From Lumnitzera littorea (taxonomy: Eukaryota > Streptophyta > Magnoliopsida > Myrtales > Combretaceae), in contig JAMXBB010000001.1 of assembly GCA_024138015.1 (NCBI GenBank), positions 133,191,143-133,255,142 of the forward strand: 64,000 nucleotides of DNA. Direction: 5' to 3'. Below the pieces are notes generated by a model. It was not told the DNA's origin and did no database searches. It was given only the letters and a program-made list of their open reading frames with translations. The position numbers and the translations under genes were made by a program. Below are positions 11,438 through 23,785 of this stretch, piece by piece. Each line of letters begins with the position of its first letter. Position 1 is the first letter of the stretch.

Positions 11438-12093
11438 AATATAGAGGGCTGAAAATTGTTAGGATAAACCCATTATTTATTTAAACTTAACTCCTTAGAT
11501 TAGGTGATAGGGTTTAAGGAATCCAATCCATATTGGGATAATTTAAGAAGATTTGACTTAGTAAACTTGAAACAGGGACCGTTGGACCAATCTGTCTACT
11601 CCTAACCTTTCTTAGGCAAACTCATACACTTATAAGGCTATTAGCCTTTGGCCCATTAGTTAGCTTATTTTAGATAACCATGAATTGAGCGATCTCCATC
11701 TTATCCGTTGATCACTTAGATGATTCGACATATGCCATCATGCCTAAGAGTATATAAATACCCAGCATTTCCTCATTATGAAAAACTCTTAGAAAAATAA
11801 GACGGTGTTCCATTATAAAACTCTCTCTAAGATCAAATAGTCTTCAGGCAAAAAATTGATCTCATTCACTCAAGCTATAAGATGAATGCCTGAGGTCCTC
11901 TAAGACTGTCTTATCTGTTACTTGTACATTTGAAACACTGAAATTGCCTATTTTTCCTCTTTATCTTATTCTCACCTAATCATCCCTTCAAGTGATAATT
12001 TCACTTCACTCTTTTGAAGTTATGTATAGCACATTACTCACGCTATTCACGCTATACATACATGACTATTCAAATCAAACCCCAATATCTATA
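11438..12093 (+). repeat. 3' LTR of the 4.7-12.1 kb element
   Basis: Collinear with 4673-5325 but clearly diverged, so the insertion is old. It has a GTATATAAATA TATA-like box at about 11750 and ends near ATCTATA where the 5' copy has ATTTACA, so the terminal CA has probably mutated to TA. Sequence after it is not element-like. Confidence 0.85.
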
Positions 12094-12512
12094 GGATGCA
12101 ATAATATACAAAGAATTCAAATGGACTAAAGTTGCAACACAAACTACATATGCCAATTATCATTATGCTTCCAGGTGCAAATGGATATAAGAAAACAATT
12201 ACAACGATCGCATAATATGTTTGCATTTCTTTAAACAATGTTGCTATTGGCTAGAAAATAAATAAGGAACCTTAAAAAGATTTCAAGCACAAACTTTGAA
12301 AAGAAAATTGAAATAGCAAGATAAATGTTATTTATCAAATTAAAGTTATCAAGTTTAAAACGTTATCTATCAAATTAAACTTCTCATTACAAAATAAATT
12401 AATTTTCTAAATTTCTTTTAGTAATTACAACCAAAAATGACAGATTTAAATCCAATTCATTATATCAAAAAACCAGCATTTAGATCATAAAAACCATGGC
12501 AATTCTCCAAAC

Positions 12513-12548
<36 letters not shown>
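12094..12548. other. Unassigned DNA ending in a (TA)n run
   Basis: AT-rich, with (TA)n at about 12515-12545. No gene or repeat copy was recognised before that run. Confidence 0.5.
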
Positions 12549-12550
<2 letters not shown>

Positions 12551-12790
12551 TGGGGTTTTCTTAGCGAACTTCCACTAGAGTTTTCTTAAGCTGCTAAGGA
12601 TCGGAAGAAAAGTAGTTGTGTTGTCCCCTTCTCCATGAATCAGTCCTTCGGAGAGTAGAACAAATGATGATAATTTCTCTTTATGAAGGGGTTAACTATC
12701 ACTTTTTATGAAAATGGATTGAGCGGTTTTCTCTTTTATTTTATTTAGGTATTTTCATTAATCATATTCATATCCATTACTTTCATATAT
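12549..12790 (+). repeat. Duplicated block D, copy 1
   Basis: It matches 14073-14375. Both begin TTTGGGGT, share TTGTCCCCTTxTCCATGAAT and TTTCTCTTTA, and then share a long match TGAGCGGTTTTCTCTTTTATTT followed by CATCATATTCATATC. Copy 1 is ~60 bp shorter in the middle. The nature of the unit is unknown and it has no coding signal. Confidence 0.75.
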
Positions 12791-14072
12791 GGACAGCATC
12801 TACCATGTTAGAAGAAGAAGAAGAAGAAAAAAAGGTACATGTATGCATTAAAAATAAAAAGGATAAAATGCATGTATGTGCTTGGGAGGGGAAAGAAAAA
12901 GGAGCCACCATGTCATAACTAAATCCTTCTTACTGGAGTCCGTTTTAACTGAAAATAAATTAAGTCTAAAGATTTCATCATATTCACCTAGAAAAGGATT
13001 TATTGAAGCCTCGAATATTTATTGGTCCTGTGAAAATTTTACTTTTTTCTATATGAAAATATGTTGCAAGAAAATTCAGTGAGGGCTCCAAACTATCAAT
13101 TCACTGCCAGGTAATTCCCATGAAAGCTGTTTGATTAAAATTATGTTACCAAAGCCCGTTCAAGCATTTGATTCAAGGATTTCAGTTTACCACTTCTATC
13201 AATGAATTTTTCTCGAACTCCAAAGCATTAAGTAGCACTTTAAAAAGATTATTTCTCTCAGCAAGTTTAAAAAGCTTCAAATTTTCAGGACGAGTACTTC
13301 CAAAATCATTTATGATCCCAGCTAGCTTTACGTAAGGCACAACAAATCAAAATAAATGGAAATTCTACAAGGTTGCTATTTGATATCCATCAAGGAAATT
13401 TTGAAGTCTTGGATTTTTGCAATTTCTTAGAAACTTCCGTCTCTCCCCACAAAGATCCATGAACTGAGAAAATTATTGCACACTACAATATTCAACCACT
13501 ATACAAGGGGTAAAAGAACAACCATAATATCAAAGTATTATATACTGTAGGCAAATATTGCATAAGCAATACATATGCTGAACTATTCTACTGCATCTCA
13601 ACATCTCATAGCTGTTCTATGATAATTGAAGAAGTTGTTTCAATGTAATGTCCAAAACTCCTAGATTCTTCAAAGGTACATTTAGCTATGTGGCATATTG
13701 TAGAAGACTATTTTAGTAATTGGGTTTTTTACCCAATTTAATATCATAAACCAGTTTAATAGAAGTAATGATAGAACTTAGGAAACCAAGTCTAATCAGG
13801 ATTATCTAAGAAGACATTGTTAAGGTTTTCACAAATATAATTAATCAGTACCATGTCGAAATCATCCCACAAGAGACGAAACACTTGAAATCGTTAAGAA
13901 CAAGTCAAGAATATACCAACAATGTTATGTTGAATTTGTTATCACACTGCATACACGAAACATCAAGGCCTCCCTTAGATCATCCCTCCACCTGATCAAG
14001 GCTTTTCTAAGGCTAACGAACATGCATGCTGTACATGATTGGCCCCCACATACCATATTTATATTATTACAA
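12791..14072. other. Unassigned DNA between the two D blocks
   Basis: No open frame above background apart from 12876-13082 (+), which matches nothing I know. The minus strand around 13090-13440 is somewhat less AT-rich. I could not connect it to a gene family. Confidence 0.4.
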
Positions 14073-14375
14073 TTTGGGGTATTTTTACCAATTTGCACAG
14101 AACCCCTGAATAGTTTTCTTTAAGCAACTAAAAATCAAAGGGAAAGGAATTGTCCCCTTTTCCATGAATTTGGCTTCTTGCTATCTGTTTTCCCTCGATT
14201 GTCAGCATCATTACATGAGTTAAGAGAAGAGAGAGTTTGAAAGAGATTTAAGGGAGTATAAGAAATGATCGTAAGTTTCTCTTTAAAAAGGGAATACTAG
14301 CACCTTTTTATGAAATTAGCTTGAGCGGTTTTCTCTTTTATTTAGGCAATTTTGGTTCATCATATTCATATCTAT
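14073..14375 (+). repeat. Duplicated block D, copy 2
   Basis: Second copy of the 12549-12790 block, about 1.5 kb downstream in the same orientation. A 258-bp open frame at 14321-14578 begins in its shared end and crosses a T-run (14385-14403). That frame has no recognisable domain and is probably fortuitous. Confidence 0.75.
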
Positions 14376-14594
14376 GGTTCTTCTTTTTTTTTTTTTTTTT
14401 TTTCAGCTTTCAGAAGTCCATTTATCCATACATTGATTTATTAAAATCCTTACATTATTTTCATCCAGGCTTCTTGGCATTCATTACCTGCCTCCCAGCC
14501 ATGATTATCACTGCTGCTCCATCGCATCGTGGTCTCGAGTTGAAACAAGTCATTATTCAGTCGAAGCACGGCAATTAGCAAAGGTCTTCTTGAT

Positions 14595-15612
14595 GTTGCT
14601 TGTGAGACTTGCACGTGGACACACCTTAACTGTCCGCTGATTGCGGATGCTTTTGGTCGTTGGGATTGCCAACCGATAAAAACGGAGCATTAAAGGGACC
14701 TAGACACTCCTCTTTGTCGTATCTCGTCAATATATACAAAAGCTATTTAATGTACAGTAGCCGTTTCTAGTCAATAGAAAAGCTTTTTAATAAATTCTTT
14801 GGCCGGTGGAGCATCCATCTGTATATCATTCAATGTGCATTTGTTCAGTTAGATACTGCTCTATATAGTATTTATTCAATTCAGATACATTCTTTAATGA
14901 CGTTACTAATATGTATATGCAAAATAGACACAAGGAGATACAGTGCTTTGATAGATACTCTTAAATACAAGTAAAAAAATTTGGAAAGAAGACTTTTCAT
15001 CCTTTCGGATGTTTACACACCTTATCACCCCTTAACAAACGCTTTTAATACACGTATTATCATTTTTCATAAACAGTTGCATCCGAATTTACTGTGTCCA
15101 TCGGCGAGTCTTGCTCTATTATATTGTGCAGAAAATCCTCATGTCATCGCTACGTCAATGCAAGTGGGATTTGGGAATTATGAGTAGTGTTGACATTTAC
15201 ACCCTAAACAACCAATTGGCCGGACCATTTAAGGAGATTCTGGCATTTGGAGTTGGGGGACGAGAACATTTAACGTCGTACATAGTTGATGAATTATTGA
15301 GGAAGTAGTCTAAATTCATGAACAGGACCGCGAAGAACCTTTTAGAAATGGAAAGCGCAAGAGATGATTTTCATCTTATGCCCGTAGCATTTTATGTCTC
15401 ATCGCGATCTTTTCGCAGGAGGGCGGGAGAGAGAAAGAGGAGGGTGGAGAGTTTGAAGGTTTACAAACCTCTTCAACTTTACATGCCATATTTGTGACCA
15501 CATCAAGGAGAAGACGATGAATGTGCTAACTATCGTAAAGACAGTATTTAGTTTGTAATTGTACATTATTGGCAAATTGGTTTAATCATTGAAGGCAATC
15601 AGGAAACAAAAT
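14595..15612 (+). repeat. Duplicated block P, copy 1 (contiguous)
   Basis: This ~1-kb segment is collinear with 24043-24560 followed by 28770-29256. Shared landmarks are GAGACTT(G/A)C(A)CGTG near 14604, GATGTTT at about 15008, GGAATTATGAGTAG at about 15175, ACCATTTAAGGAGA, AATTGAGGAAGT and TAAATTCATGAA(C/T)AGGACC near 15310, and CATGCCATATT(T/A)GTGA at about 15485. Open frames at 14981-15187 and 15111-15308 overlap in different frames and are not conserved as proteins between the copies. The function is unknown. It could be an old LTR, a pseudogene or part of a non-coding transcript. Confidence 0.75.
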
Positions 15613-16497
15613 TTCATTTTCAGTCAATTTCCTTCAGGTATATATTTGCTAATTCAGATTATCTATCTTGAGCGTATTTCCACCAACCATATCAATAAGT
15701 AATTAATATATAACTAAAAATTAACATGTATCCGCTAACTAATATTTATAAATAATGATAAAATGCATACATTCAAAGTGTCAAAAAAAAAAAAACAAAG
15801 ATAAAAGCATGTTCTATTTATAGATGCATTGTCAATTTATTCAATCATATGATATAAAGGTGCATATGGAAAAGAGAGGAAGGAGGGAAAATTTCTCTCC
15901 ATAGTTCCATAGGTTTCAAATAAATGCTTGCTTAAATAGATTTTAAAAAAAAAAATCATTGGGAGATACTTAACACCAGGAGCTTGCTTTGATTGAAAGG
16001 TGCACAACATATAAAAGAGTCGAAATAAGAGTAGAGGAAGCTTTAGCTTCAAAACTGAAAAGGCATGCATGTGAGTAGATAAGAAGTGACTCTTAAGAGC
16101 ATGCATGTCAATAATTTTAGTGCCTCCTTGATGGATTAATCCTATACAAGTGATTCAATGGTCGAAGTTCGAATTCAATTTCGAAGTTACAAGCATCTTT
16201 TCGACTAAGGAAATTTATTTTCCTCTGTATACATATGGGGATGAGATGACAAAATTCAATATTATAATATCACATCACACGTATCCAATTATTTCCCTAA
16301 AGCCAGCAAGATCATTAAAAGACAAGATGGTATATTTAACGAAGCATTACGACACTAGTGATTTGCTTTCAACATAAATATAGAATTATTATGCTACCAC
16401 ACATTGACCAACAAAAATAGCAGCTCCATCAGCACAATAAGCAATGAAGCGACGATTCAACAATTTATATGTGCTAAGCAATGAATTAAACAGTTGC
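15613..16497. other. Unassigned DNA
   Basis: Contains open frames of 89 codons (15837-16106, -) and 75 codons (16150-16377, +) without recognisable domains. AT-rich. I see nothing else that I can support. Confidence 0.4.
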
Positions 16498-17514
16498 TGT
16501 CATGCCCAAAGTAATAGAATCGTAATAATTCCATTGCGTAAACTATTCTATAATAAAAATTAACCTTATAGTCACTATCGTAGACCTGATTTACATAAGA
16601 TATCAACAACTAACACATTTTAAAGTAAATAATTCGTGAAATAATAAGATTATTTGCCTGCAGAATTATGAAAAACACATACTAAGATTTTGATATCCCA
16701 AGTAATATTTACATTATTCAATAACCTAATCTTGCTTAAGTAATACATAGTTTTATGCTCAAAGATTTTGATACTCAAAGATTTAAAGATAAGATCCAAA
16801 ACTTCAAAAGTGTAACTGATCATCAATTTTATATTCTTACTCCTAATGATCCAATAGTCATTAGCTTTATGATAGATATATTGTCGCTTCTTAACTAACC
16901 CCTATAATAATATCTATAAGGATATGAGCAACAAATTGCTCAGTAAATTGAGACAGAGACATAAGACTAACATTAAGCATAGGCATAGTTGTTGACCAAT
17001 TATATAAATGCAATAGACAAATGCCATTGTCATGCGCTAAAATGGTAAAATCGTAACAGTACCGTTATGCAAACTATTTTAAGATAGAAGCTGACCTTTG
17101 TATAAGGCTTTTACGACTAACTCGCTTTGCAATAAATAGTTCACAAATAAAACATGTTATTTACCTAAGAAAATATGAAAAATATGAAAAAAATATATAC
17201 TAAGATTTCAAAATTCCAAGTAATGTTACACGATTTAATAACCTAACCTTACTTAAGAAATACATACGTTAATAATAGAAGATTAAAAAAAAAAAGGATT
17301 AAAACTTTAAAAATGTAATTGCTCATCAGTTTTATTTCCTCACTCTCCAGGATCTAATAATAGTTAACTCTAGGGTAGTTATGATACTGCTTCCAAGTTA
17401 ACACCTGTAATAATATCTATAGGAATGTAAGTAATCAACTACTTAGTAAGTACATCAAGTACAAGAAGAGTTATCAATTAATTATTTAAATGCAATGCAA
17501 TAGACGAATGCCAT
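16498..17514. repeat. Two tandem units of about 0.5 kb
   Basis: Unit 1 (16498-17027, 530 bp) and unit 2 (17028-17514, 487 bp) both begin TGTCATGC(C/G)C and share order and text: AATCGTAA then CCGTTATGC/CCATTGCGTAAACTATT, ATACTAAGATTT, CAAGTAAT, AATAACCTAA, CTTAAGxAATACATA, CTATAATAATATCTATA, and an end CAATAGAC(A/G)AATGCCAT. The TG start recalls an LTR, but no TG...CA unit closes. The large LTR at 17515 begins exactly where a third unit would start. Confidence 0.75.
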
Positions 17515-18748
17515 TGTACAACGTTTTCTGATCCATCATGAAATTAGAAAAATTACACCCACTCTAATTTGGTTTAAGAAGTTTAGCAAACATTTCAAAA
17601 GCTTACAACAAAACCTAAGCTTATGCTACGAAGACACCACTCCTCCCGTGACTACCTTCGAACCATTATCCTCACTCTTACCGTAACCTCTTCTCCAATC
17701 ACTTAGTTCAATTAAGGATGAAAAATGGACCATTATACTACAAAATTACCCCTTTCGAAGGGGATAGTATTTAGTCGAAGAAGCCTAAATGTTTCCCCTT
17801 GTAGGTTATAGTATATGTCCAATTTAAATTTACAAGTCATATATTTAATTAAATCTAATTAAAGGTGTTCAATTATTTCACATAAAACAAACAGTTACAA
17901 TCCAGTGCATCAAACTAGAATCGTACAATTAAACCTAGAAACACGTACATATAAGCATGCGTACAATCAAGCTATCTAACAAACACAACTAGACATAGTC
18001 TTAGGCCTCTAAATACTATAAAACAATGCTCCAAATTACAATGACGTATTGATCCTAAACTTACTTGAAATTCTCGGTTTACTCACTCAAGCTTAATATA
18101 AAGTCAGATTGTCACCGCTTACTCCTATAATATAAATACCATTTTAGTATTTATACTCTTATTACATATAAGTTTAAACTAATATCCGATTAAGTTTCTG
18201 AATCAGTTTCTAAATTAGGTTTTAATTCAGTTTTTTGCTATAGTTTTTTATTTGTAAACTCTAGGAATTCCTCACCAATCAATTTTGAAATTCATCTAAC
18301 TATTTTTGGGTATTCCAAGTCTCCTATTTAGCTTCTAGTCAATATTCTAATTTGTATTATACACTATATTCTTAATCTAACTCCCAAGTTTGATTCAATG
18401 TGAGAATAACTTACATTTTCCATATAATTTCCTAAATTTATATTTGAAAACAAATTTATATCCTATTATTAATGTCATAATATTGTTGATTCATTTTAAT
18501 AATTTTTTATCTACTAAATTTCTCATTTCCACATATTAATCATTTACACTTAACCAACACATAATACACATATCTACATAACAACTCTACATGTACAATC
18601 TTCTATCACCAACTAACATTTTAAGATGTCTAATTACAAACTAAATCAACATTTATAAGCCAATTATAAAACAACACTTATAACTGTGAAAATGAGATTA
18701 CTTGGAAATATCGGACAATAGAAAAAATTAAACCTTCTAATCACTTCT

Positions 18749-18782
<34 letters not shown>

Positions 18783-19826
18783 TGGCTTAAAGCCATATAT
18801 ATATAAGGCAACTTTCATCGCCTACCACCTTCCTTAATGTGGTGATAATTATATATATATATATATCATCTGATTTTACGTAATTTTTCGACTGTAATTT
18901 TATCTTATTTATTATTTATAAAGTTTGATAATATATCTCAAAAATAGTAGAAAAATATATTATATATCTAATGTAAAATTTCTATTTCTAGACTAATTAA
19001 CATTTAACTCGATAAACATTATGTTATAATTTATGATGGTTGTATATCAACTTATTTTTGAAATTCAACTTTACAAAACTATTCTTTATAACTTTTTTAG
19101 GACCCATATTACTATTTGATCTTATTTAGAACTAATTTTTCATTGATTTTACAATTCAAAATAAGGCTCTAAATATATTTTTCTTTATTACACAATATAT
19201 ATGGATATGTTCCATTAATTATTTGGGACTTATTCATATACATCTTATATACAATGTTACTCACTAATATAAATTATTAAGATCACGTAGTTGATTTAAA
19301 AAAATTTATTATAAGCTATATCTAATATTATAAACTCTACAGTATAGTAATTAGACTCGATAAACTTAATAATTCTAGTAAAAACATATATATATGAGCT
19401 TAATTTAAAATATTAAAGTTATATAGTTATTCCTTTTAATTTTTATTACCTTCGTCATGAGGGTCAATTTAATTCTAAGAACGTTGACATAATTCATAAT
19501 TTCTAAAGGGTGTCTCAATTATTAAACTTTTATTTTATTTCTTATTAATTTATATAACTGCATATAATTTATTTATAGCAACTAGTTAATTATTGGAACT
19601 CGTTTTACGCATTTTTGATAAATAACAAGTGATATATGTATAAATTAATAATTTAATATTTTATTTTTTTAACTCTAAACTTATGGAGTCATTTCTACTA
19701 ACATTTTTAATTTTATCGTAAAATTTGGGCTCAATCGAATAATTTATGTAACTACCATAAATTTTATTAACTGTTTCCAAATTGATCAATTGTGAATTAA
19801 TGACCAATTTTTTGTAGAGTCTCACA
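17515..19826 (-). mobile_element. Large LTR, copy A (2.3 kb, probable solo LTR)
   Basis: Read on the minus strand it starts TGTGAGACTCTACAAAAAATTGG at 19826 and ends GTTGTACA at 17515, so it has TG...CA ends. It is collinear with copy B (19831-22443) and copy C (56144 to about 59010, opposite orientation). Shared marks are TAGTCGAAGAA near 17775, the CCTCCC(G/A)TGAC block near 17645 and TAGTAGAAATGAC (minus) near 19690. The size and start resemble large LTRs of Tekay/Del-type chromoviruses, which is inference. Neither side carries an internal region or primer site. It contains (TC)n at 18752-18779. CCAT before and CTAT after may be a mutated 4-bp target duplication. Confidence 0.8.
18752..18779 (+). 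repeat. (TC)14 microsatellite
   Basis: Perfect TC dinucleotide run within LTR copy A. Confidence 0.97.
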
Positions 19827-19830
19827 CTAT

Positions 19831-22443
19831 TGCGTAACGTTGTTTGGTCCATCATTAGATTAAAGAAATTACACCCACTCTAATCTCGATTAAGGAGTTT
19901 CAATACACTCAATAACTCATGACCAAACCTAGGCTTGTATAATGGAGACACCACCCCTCCCATGACAACCTTCAGAGTATTGCCTTCACTCATGTTGCGG
20001 CCTTCTTTTCTTTTACTTAGTTCGACTAAACATGAAGAAGGAGTCATTATGCTACAATACTATCCCTTTTGAAGGCATTAGTATTTGGTCGAAGAATTCT
20101 AAACATTTTCCCTAATAGGTTGCAATGTATGACCAGTTAAGTTTATTAGTTATATATCATTAAGTCCAACTTAAGGCAATCAAACAATATCAAGCAATTC
20201 AACCAGTTGAACAACAAGCTAGTAGTAAATAATTAAATTCAGAAACATGCATGTACAAGCATGCATATAAACAACCTACCTACAAGTACAATCAAAAGTA
20301 ATCTTAAGCTTCCAAGTACTATGAAACAGTACTTTAAAATAAAATTATGTATTCATCCCAAACTTACCTAGACATCTTACTTACTTACTTAAGGTGCAAC
20401 TTCCAATAGGCTTTCATCGTTAGTCCCTATAATATAGAGGTCGTTTTAGTATTCATATAACAACTATATATAGGCTTATTTTATAACTCTTATTATTATC
20501 TTCAGTTTAAAGTTTTATTATATCTAATTATTCAAGTTTTAAGCCTCTTGTAATTAGTTTCATATTTCACAAGTTTTTTATTTGGCTTCTAATTCAATCT
20601 CTAATTTAGTCTTTGATTTAAGTTCTAATTCAACTCCTGATTTTATTTTGTTCATAAATCTCAAAATTCTTTCTAACCTATTTCACAGAGTTTATTTAAC
20701 TTTAATTTGAGTGAAAAGGATATCTAATTCAGTTTCTAATCAATTCCCTAGCATACTAGTATACTTACTAGTTTTGATTTTGATTTTGCTTCTAAATTAG
20801 CTTTTAATTTAACTTTTGATTACAATTTTATACAGAAGTCTTAAAAACTCTCCCTGATTCATTCTATAAAGTTCAACTAACTATATTTTAAGTACACTAA
20901 GTCTCTTATTTAGTTTCTAACCAATCCCCTAATTCATTCTATATGCTTTATTCCTGATTTATCTTCAGAATTAGTTTCTAATCCGAGGGTACTCCATATT
21001 TGAGCATAAACATGCATAAGTTTGATTCACAATCAGATTCAAAGTTCATCATATAGCTTATTTTCACTTTAGTTTGGATCAACTCCACTTAACTGCCACA
21101 TTTAAATATTTTACATACTATATGTATATATATACCCTAAATCCACAGTATTCAAATCCAATGTTCCTAACTCCACCAAACTCATCACTTAACATTATTC
21201 ATTATTATAAAATATCAAAATTCACCCCAAATCAAAGTGAGAACAGTTACTTGAAAAATTACTAAAATATATGTTAACAAATAGCTATTTTAATAGGATT
21301 TTAAGGCCTAAAATTCAAATAAAAATATGAAAAAATAGTTTTCATGAAAAAAATTTCATAGCAATCTAATATACATAATAGATTTTTTATAGAAAAATTT
21401 TGGAGTTAAAACAACGTCAATAGGACTTTTGAAAACGAAAGCAAAATTTGCTTAGGTTTTAGTAATTTATTAAGTGCAATATATTTTGAGACTCATTTTA
21501 AACAAAATAATATTTTCCTAAAAACTATATAAAAAATATGCTGGAATACAAATTTTCATAATTTTTGGACATATTCTGCTATTTTTACTAATTTGATGAA
21601 AATCAGACATATTTGGAAAACTCACAAGTTGATCAACCTTTGGCTACCAGCGGTGGCCCCACCATTGTTAGCAGCTCCAAGCAATGGTCTAGCTGTCATG
21701 TGATGGTGGCCGTTTGCTCTCAGGTCTCAGTTCAATTAGTGCACTTCGATTTAGCCCTAATTATACTCCGTTTTGTATAATTTTCTAAAAATACTCACTT
21801 AAATTTCCTTACCCTCTCTCTATTTTTCCTACTTGCCAAAAGGACCAAATAAGCTAAGGGAGGGCTATTCTAAATTTGTAAGGAAGAATTGAAGTCGGTT
21901 TATATTTTTTCCTTGCCAAACGTCACAAATTCTCCACTTTTCTTTAAACTGCATGTTGCTATCACACTTTTCTTTTTGCCAAACCATATCCCAACATGCC
22001 ATGCCATTCTTTAGCATCTTTCAGCAATTAACATCATTTTTCTAAATTTTTTTATTAATTTTTCTATGATTACTTAGTATATATTAACTATTTTAAGTAA
22101 TTTTGAGTATTTACGCCTACACATAAATGCATATATAATACAAATAATACTCTTAAATATTATTTAATTTATTTATAATTTTTAGTACATATAATTTATC
22201 TATTTATTAATTATCGAAATTTGTTTTTCATGTTTTCAGTAAATAACAGGTAAAACACATTTATTTTATAAATATCATTTTTTATTATTTTATTTTCTTA
22301 AATCCAAACTTATAAGGTCATTTCTACTAATATTCTTAATTTCATCATAAAATTTAGACTCAATCAAATAACTTATATAATGGCCTTAAATTTTATGAAC
22401 CAATCAATTGTGAGTTAGTACCCAATTTTTGTAATGTCTCACA
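19831..22443 (-). mobile_element. Large LTR, copy B (2.6 kb), 4 bp from copy A
   Basis: On the minus strand it starts TGTGAGACATTACAAAAATTGG at 22443 and ends GTTACGCA at 19831. It has the same orientation and family as copies A and C. Between it and copy A lie only the four bases CTAT (19827-19830). Long directly repeated segments inside (about 20520-20990) carry the motif (minus) GGTTCTAATTCAGC-like and account for part of its extra length over copy A. Short open frames within it (for example 21074-21265) are fortuitous. The start abuts the inverted repeat at 22444. Confidence 0.82.
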
Positions 22444-23785
22444 ATTGCTATGTTTGACATGTGCTTTGTTAGAAGAGCTTTTGGTTAAGGAGCAAAATAT
22501 AAAGGACTTATTTGATAATGGGCTTAGACTAGACATAATTTACAAAACTAATTTTTTGGGCTAGTGATAGAACTTAGTGAGCATTGCTTATTTGTTAGGA
22601 ATGTCTTAGAGAGATATGGTTTAGTGGACTTAAAATAAAGTTCATGGAGCCAACCCTCTAGTCATTGACCTTCCTTGAATAACATATGTACTTAGCAATC
22701 TTATCTACGGGTGTAGGCTTCCATAGGCCTAAAAAGAATAATATACATAGAAGGTTACATCCATCTAACAATAAAGCAATCCAATGGGATATTATAGACG
22801 CTTATCTTGTTAGTCAATTTCTGGAGCTATTTTGACAAACAAGACCAATACCTAAAATCTGTGAATAGGTGTTTTCTATTCTTCATTTAATGGTATTTAA
22901 AAGATCTAAATAAATGCCATTATGTTGTTAAAACTCTACTAACAAGGATCAAACTTCAGTGAAGAACAATAAACTCGAATGCTCCAAAGTTCCTTCACCT
23001 GTCAAAATCAAACGCTACTACTAAAATCGCTAATTCCTTATCCTATGCTTCACTATTCATATCCACTCACGTGTCATTGAATTGAGACTTCTTTGAGATC
23101 ATCAAAAGTATAAGGATAAGCAACACACACATAATCGATATCACCTTACCACAAACTTAAGGTCCAATGGTACGTAGTTGTGGTTATGGAGAGTAGTGGC
23201 GGGAGAAATTGGTGATCTTAGTAGCAACATATGTTTGCAGAAAGTGAAGGTGCTTAGAGCATTAACTTCATTGATCTTAAGTAAGAGTTAAATGCTCTTT
23301 GTCGAATCAGGGGTTTGATCCTTAGTAGTAAAGTTCCAATAACACAACAGTTTTTATCAGATCTTTTGAAAATTTTAAATGATGAGGAGAAAACACCTAT
23401 TTGTAAATTTTGAGACTTATCCGCATTTGTTAGATGACTCAAAAAATTAACAAATGAGATAGCTTCCTTAACATCTCTTTACATTACCTTTTCAATTGCA
23501 TTTCTTTTATTAATCAATCGATGAGTTTGCTGCGCGTACATGCTAATCAAGAAAGGTGAAGATGAGCAAATTAGCTCGACAATCCTTATTACAAGTCTAC
23601 CAAACTATATCTCTCCAAAACATCCCTAATAAATAAGCTTGATCTCCTAAGCTCTGCCACTAATCTAAAAAGTTCATCCATGAAAAATATATAGGCTAAG
23701 CCCATTACTAAATAAACCATATATTTTGCTAATTAAGCAAAAGCTATTTTGGTGAAGCATATGTTGAACATAGCAACTCTCTGTG
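22444..23785. repeat. 1.34-kb inverted repeat made of two facing LTR copies
   Basis: The left arm (22444 to about 23110) and right arm (about 23130 to 23785) are reverse complements over nearly their whole length. Matches include GCTATGTTxxACAT at the outer ends, ATAATGGGCTTAG/TAATGGGCTTAG near 22530 and 23700, GAGAGATAT(G/A)GTTT near 22610 and 23613, AATAGGTGTTTTCT at 22864 and 23402, and AAGGATCAAAC near 22944 and 23320. The loop is 40 bp or less. Each arm resembles the 650-bp LTR of the 4673-12093 element (TAGTGATAGAACTTA, TTTAGTGGACTTA, CCTTxCTTGAATAA) plus ~45 bp of the sequence preceding that LTR. So it is a tail-to-tail pair of LTR ends or a fold-back element. Open frames inside are fortuitous. 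Confidence 0.85.

Larger units (their letters stand above)
4673..12093 (+). mobile_element. Ty3-type LTR element with gag remnant but no visible pol (non-autonomous)
   Basis: Two related direct LTRs (4673-5325 and 11438-12093) enclose a 6.1-kb interior. The interior holds, in order, a primer-binding site, a broken gag, a 40-bp tandem array (7094-7930), a second degenerate repeat zone, an antisense open frame (about 9018-9236) and AT-rich filler. I searched both strands by eye for protease, RT, RNase H and integrase motifs and saw none. Gag plus LTRs without pol matches the plant non-autonomous elements known as TR-GAGs. The primer site and gag style suggest relation to the Tat group of Ty3 elements, which is inference. 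No matching target duplication was found. Confidence 0.8.

Noticed and set aside
14321..14578. 85-codon plus-strand open frame
   Set aside because: It crosses a T homopolymer (poly-Phe), begins in a duplicated non-coding block and has no domain.
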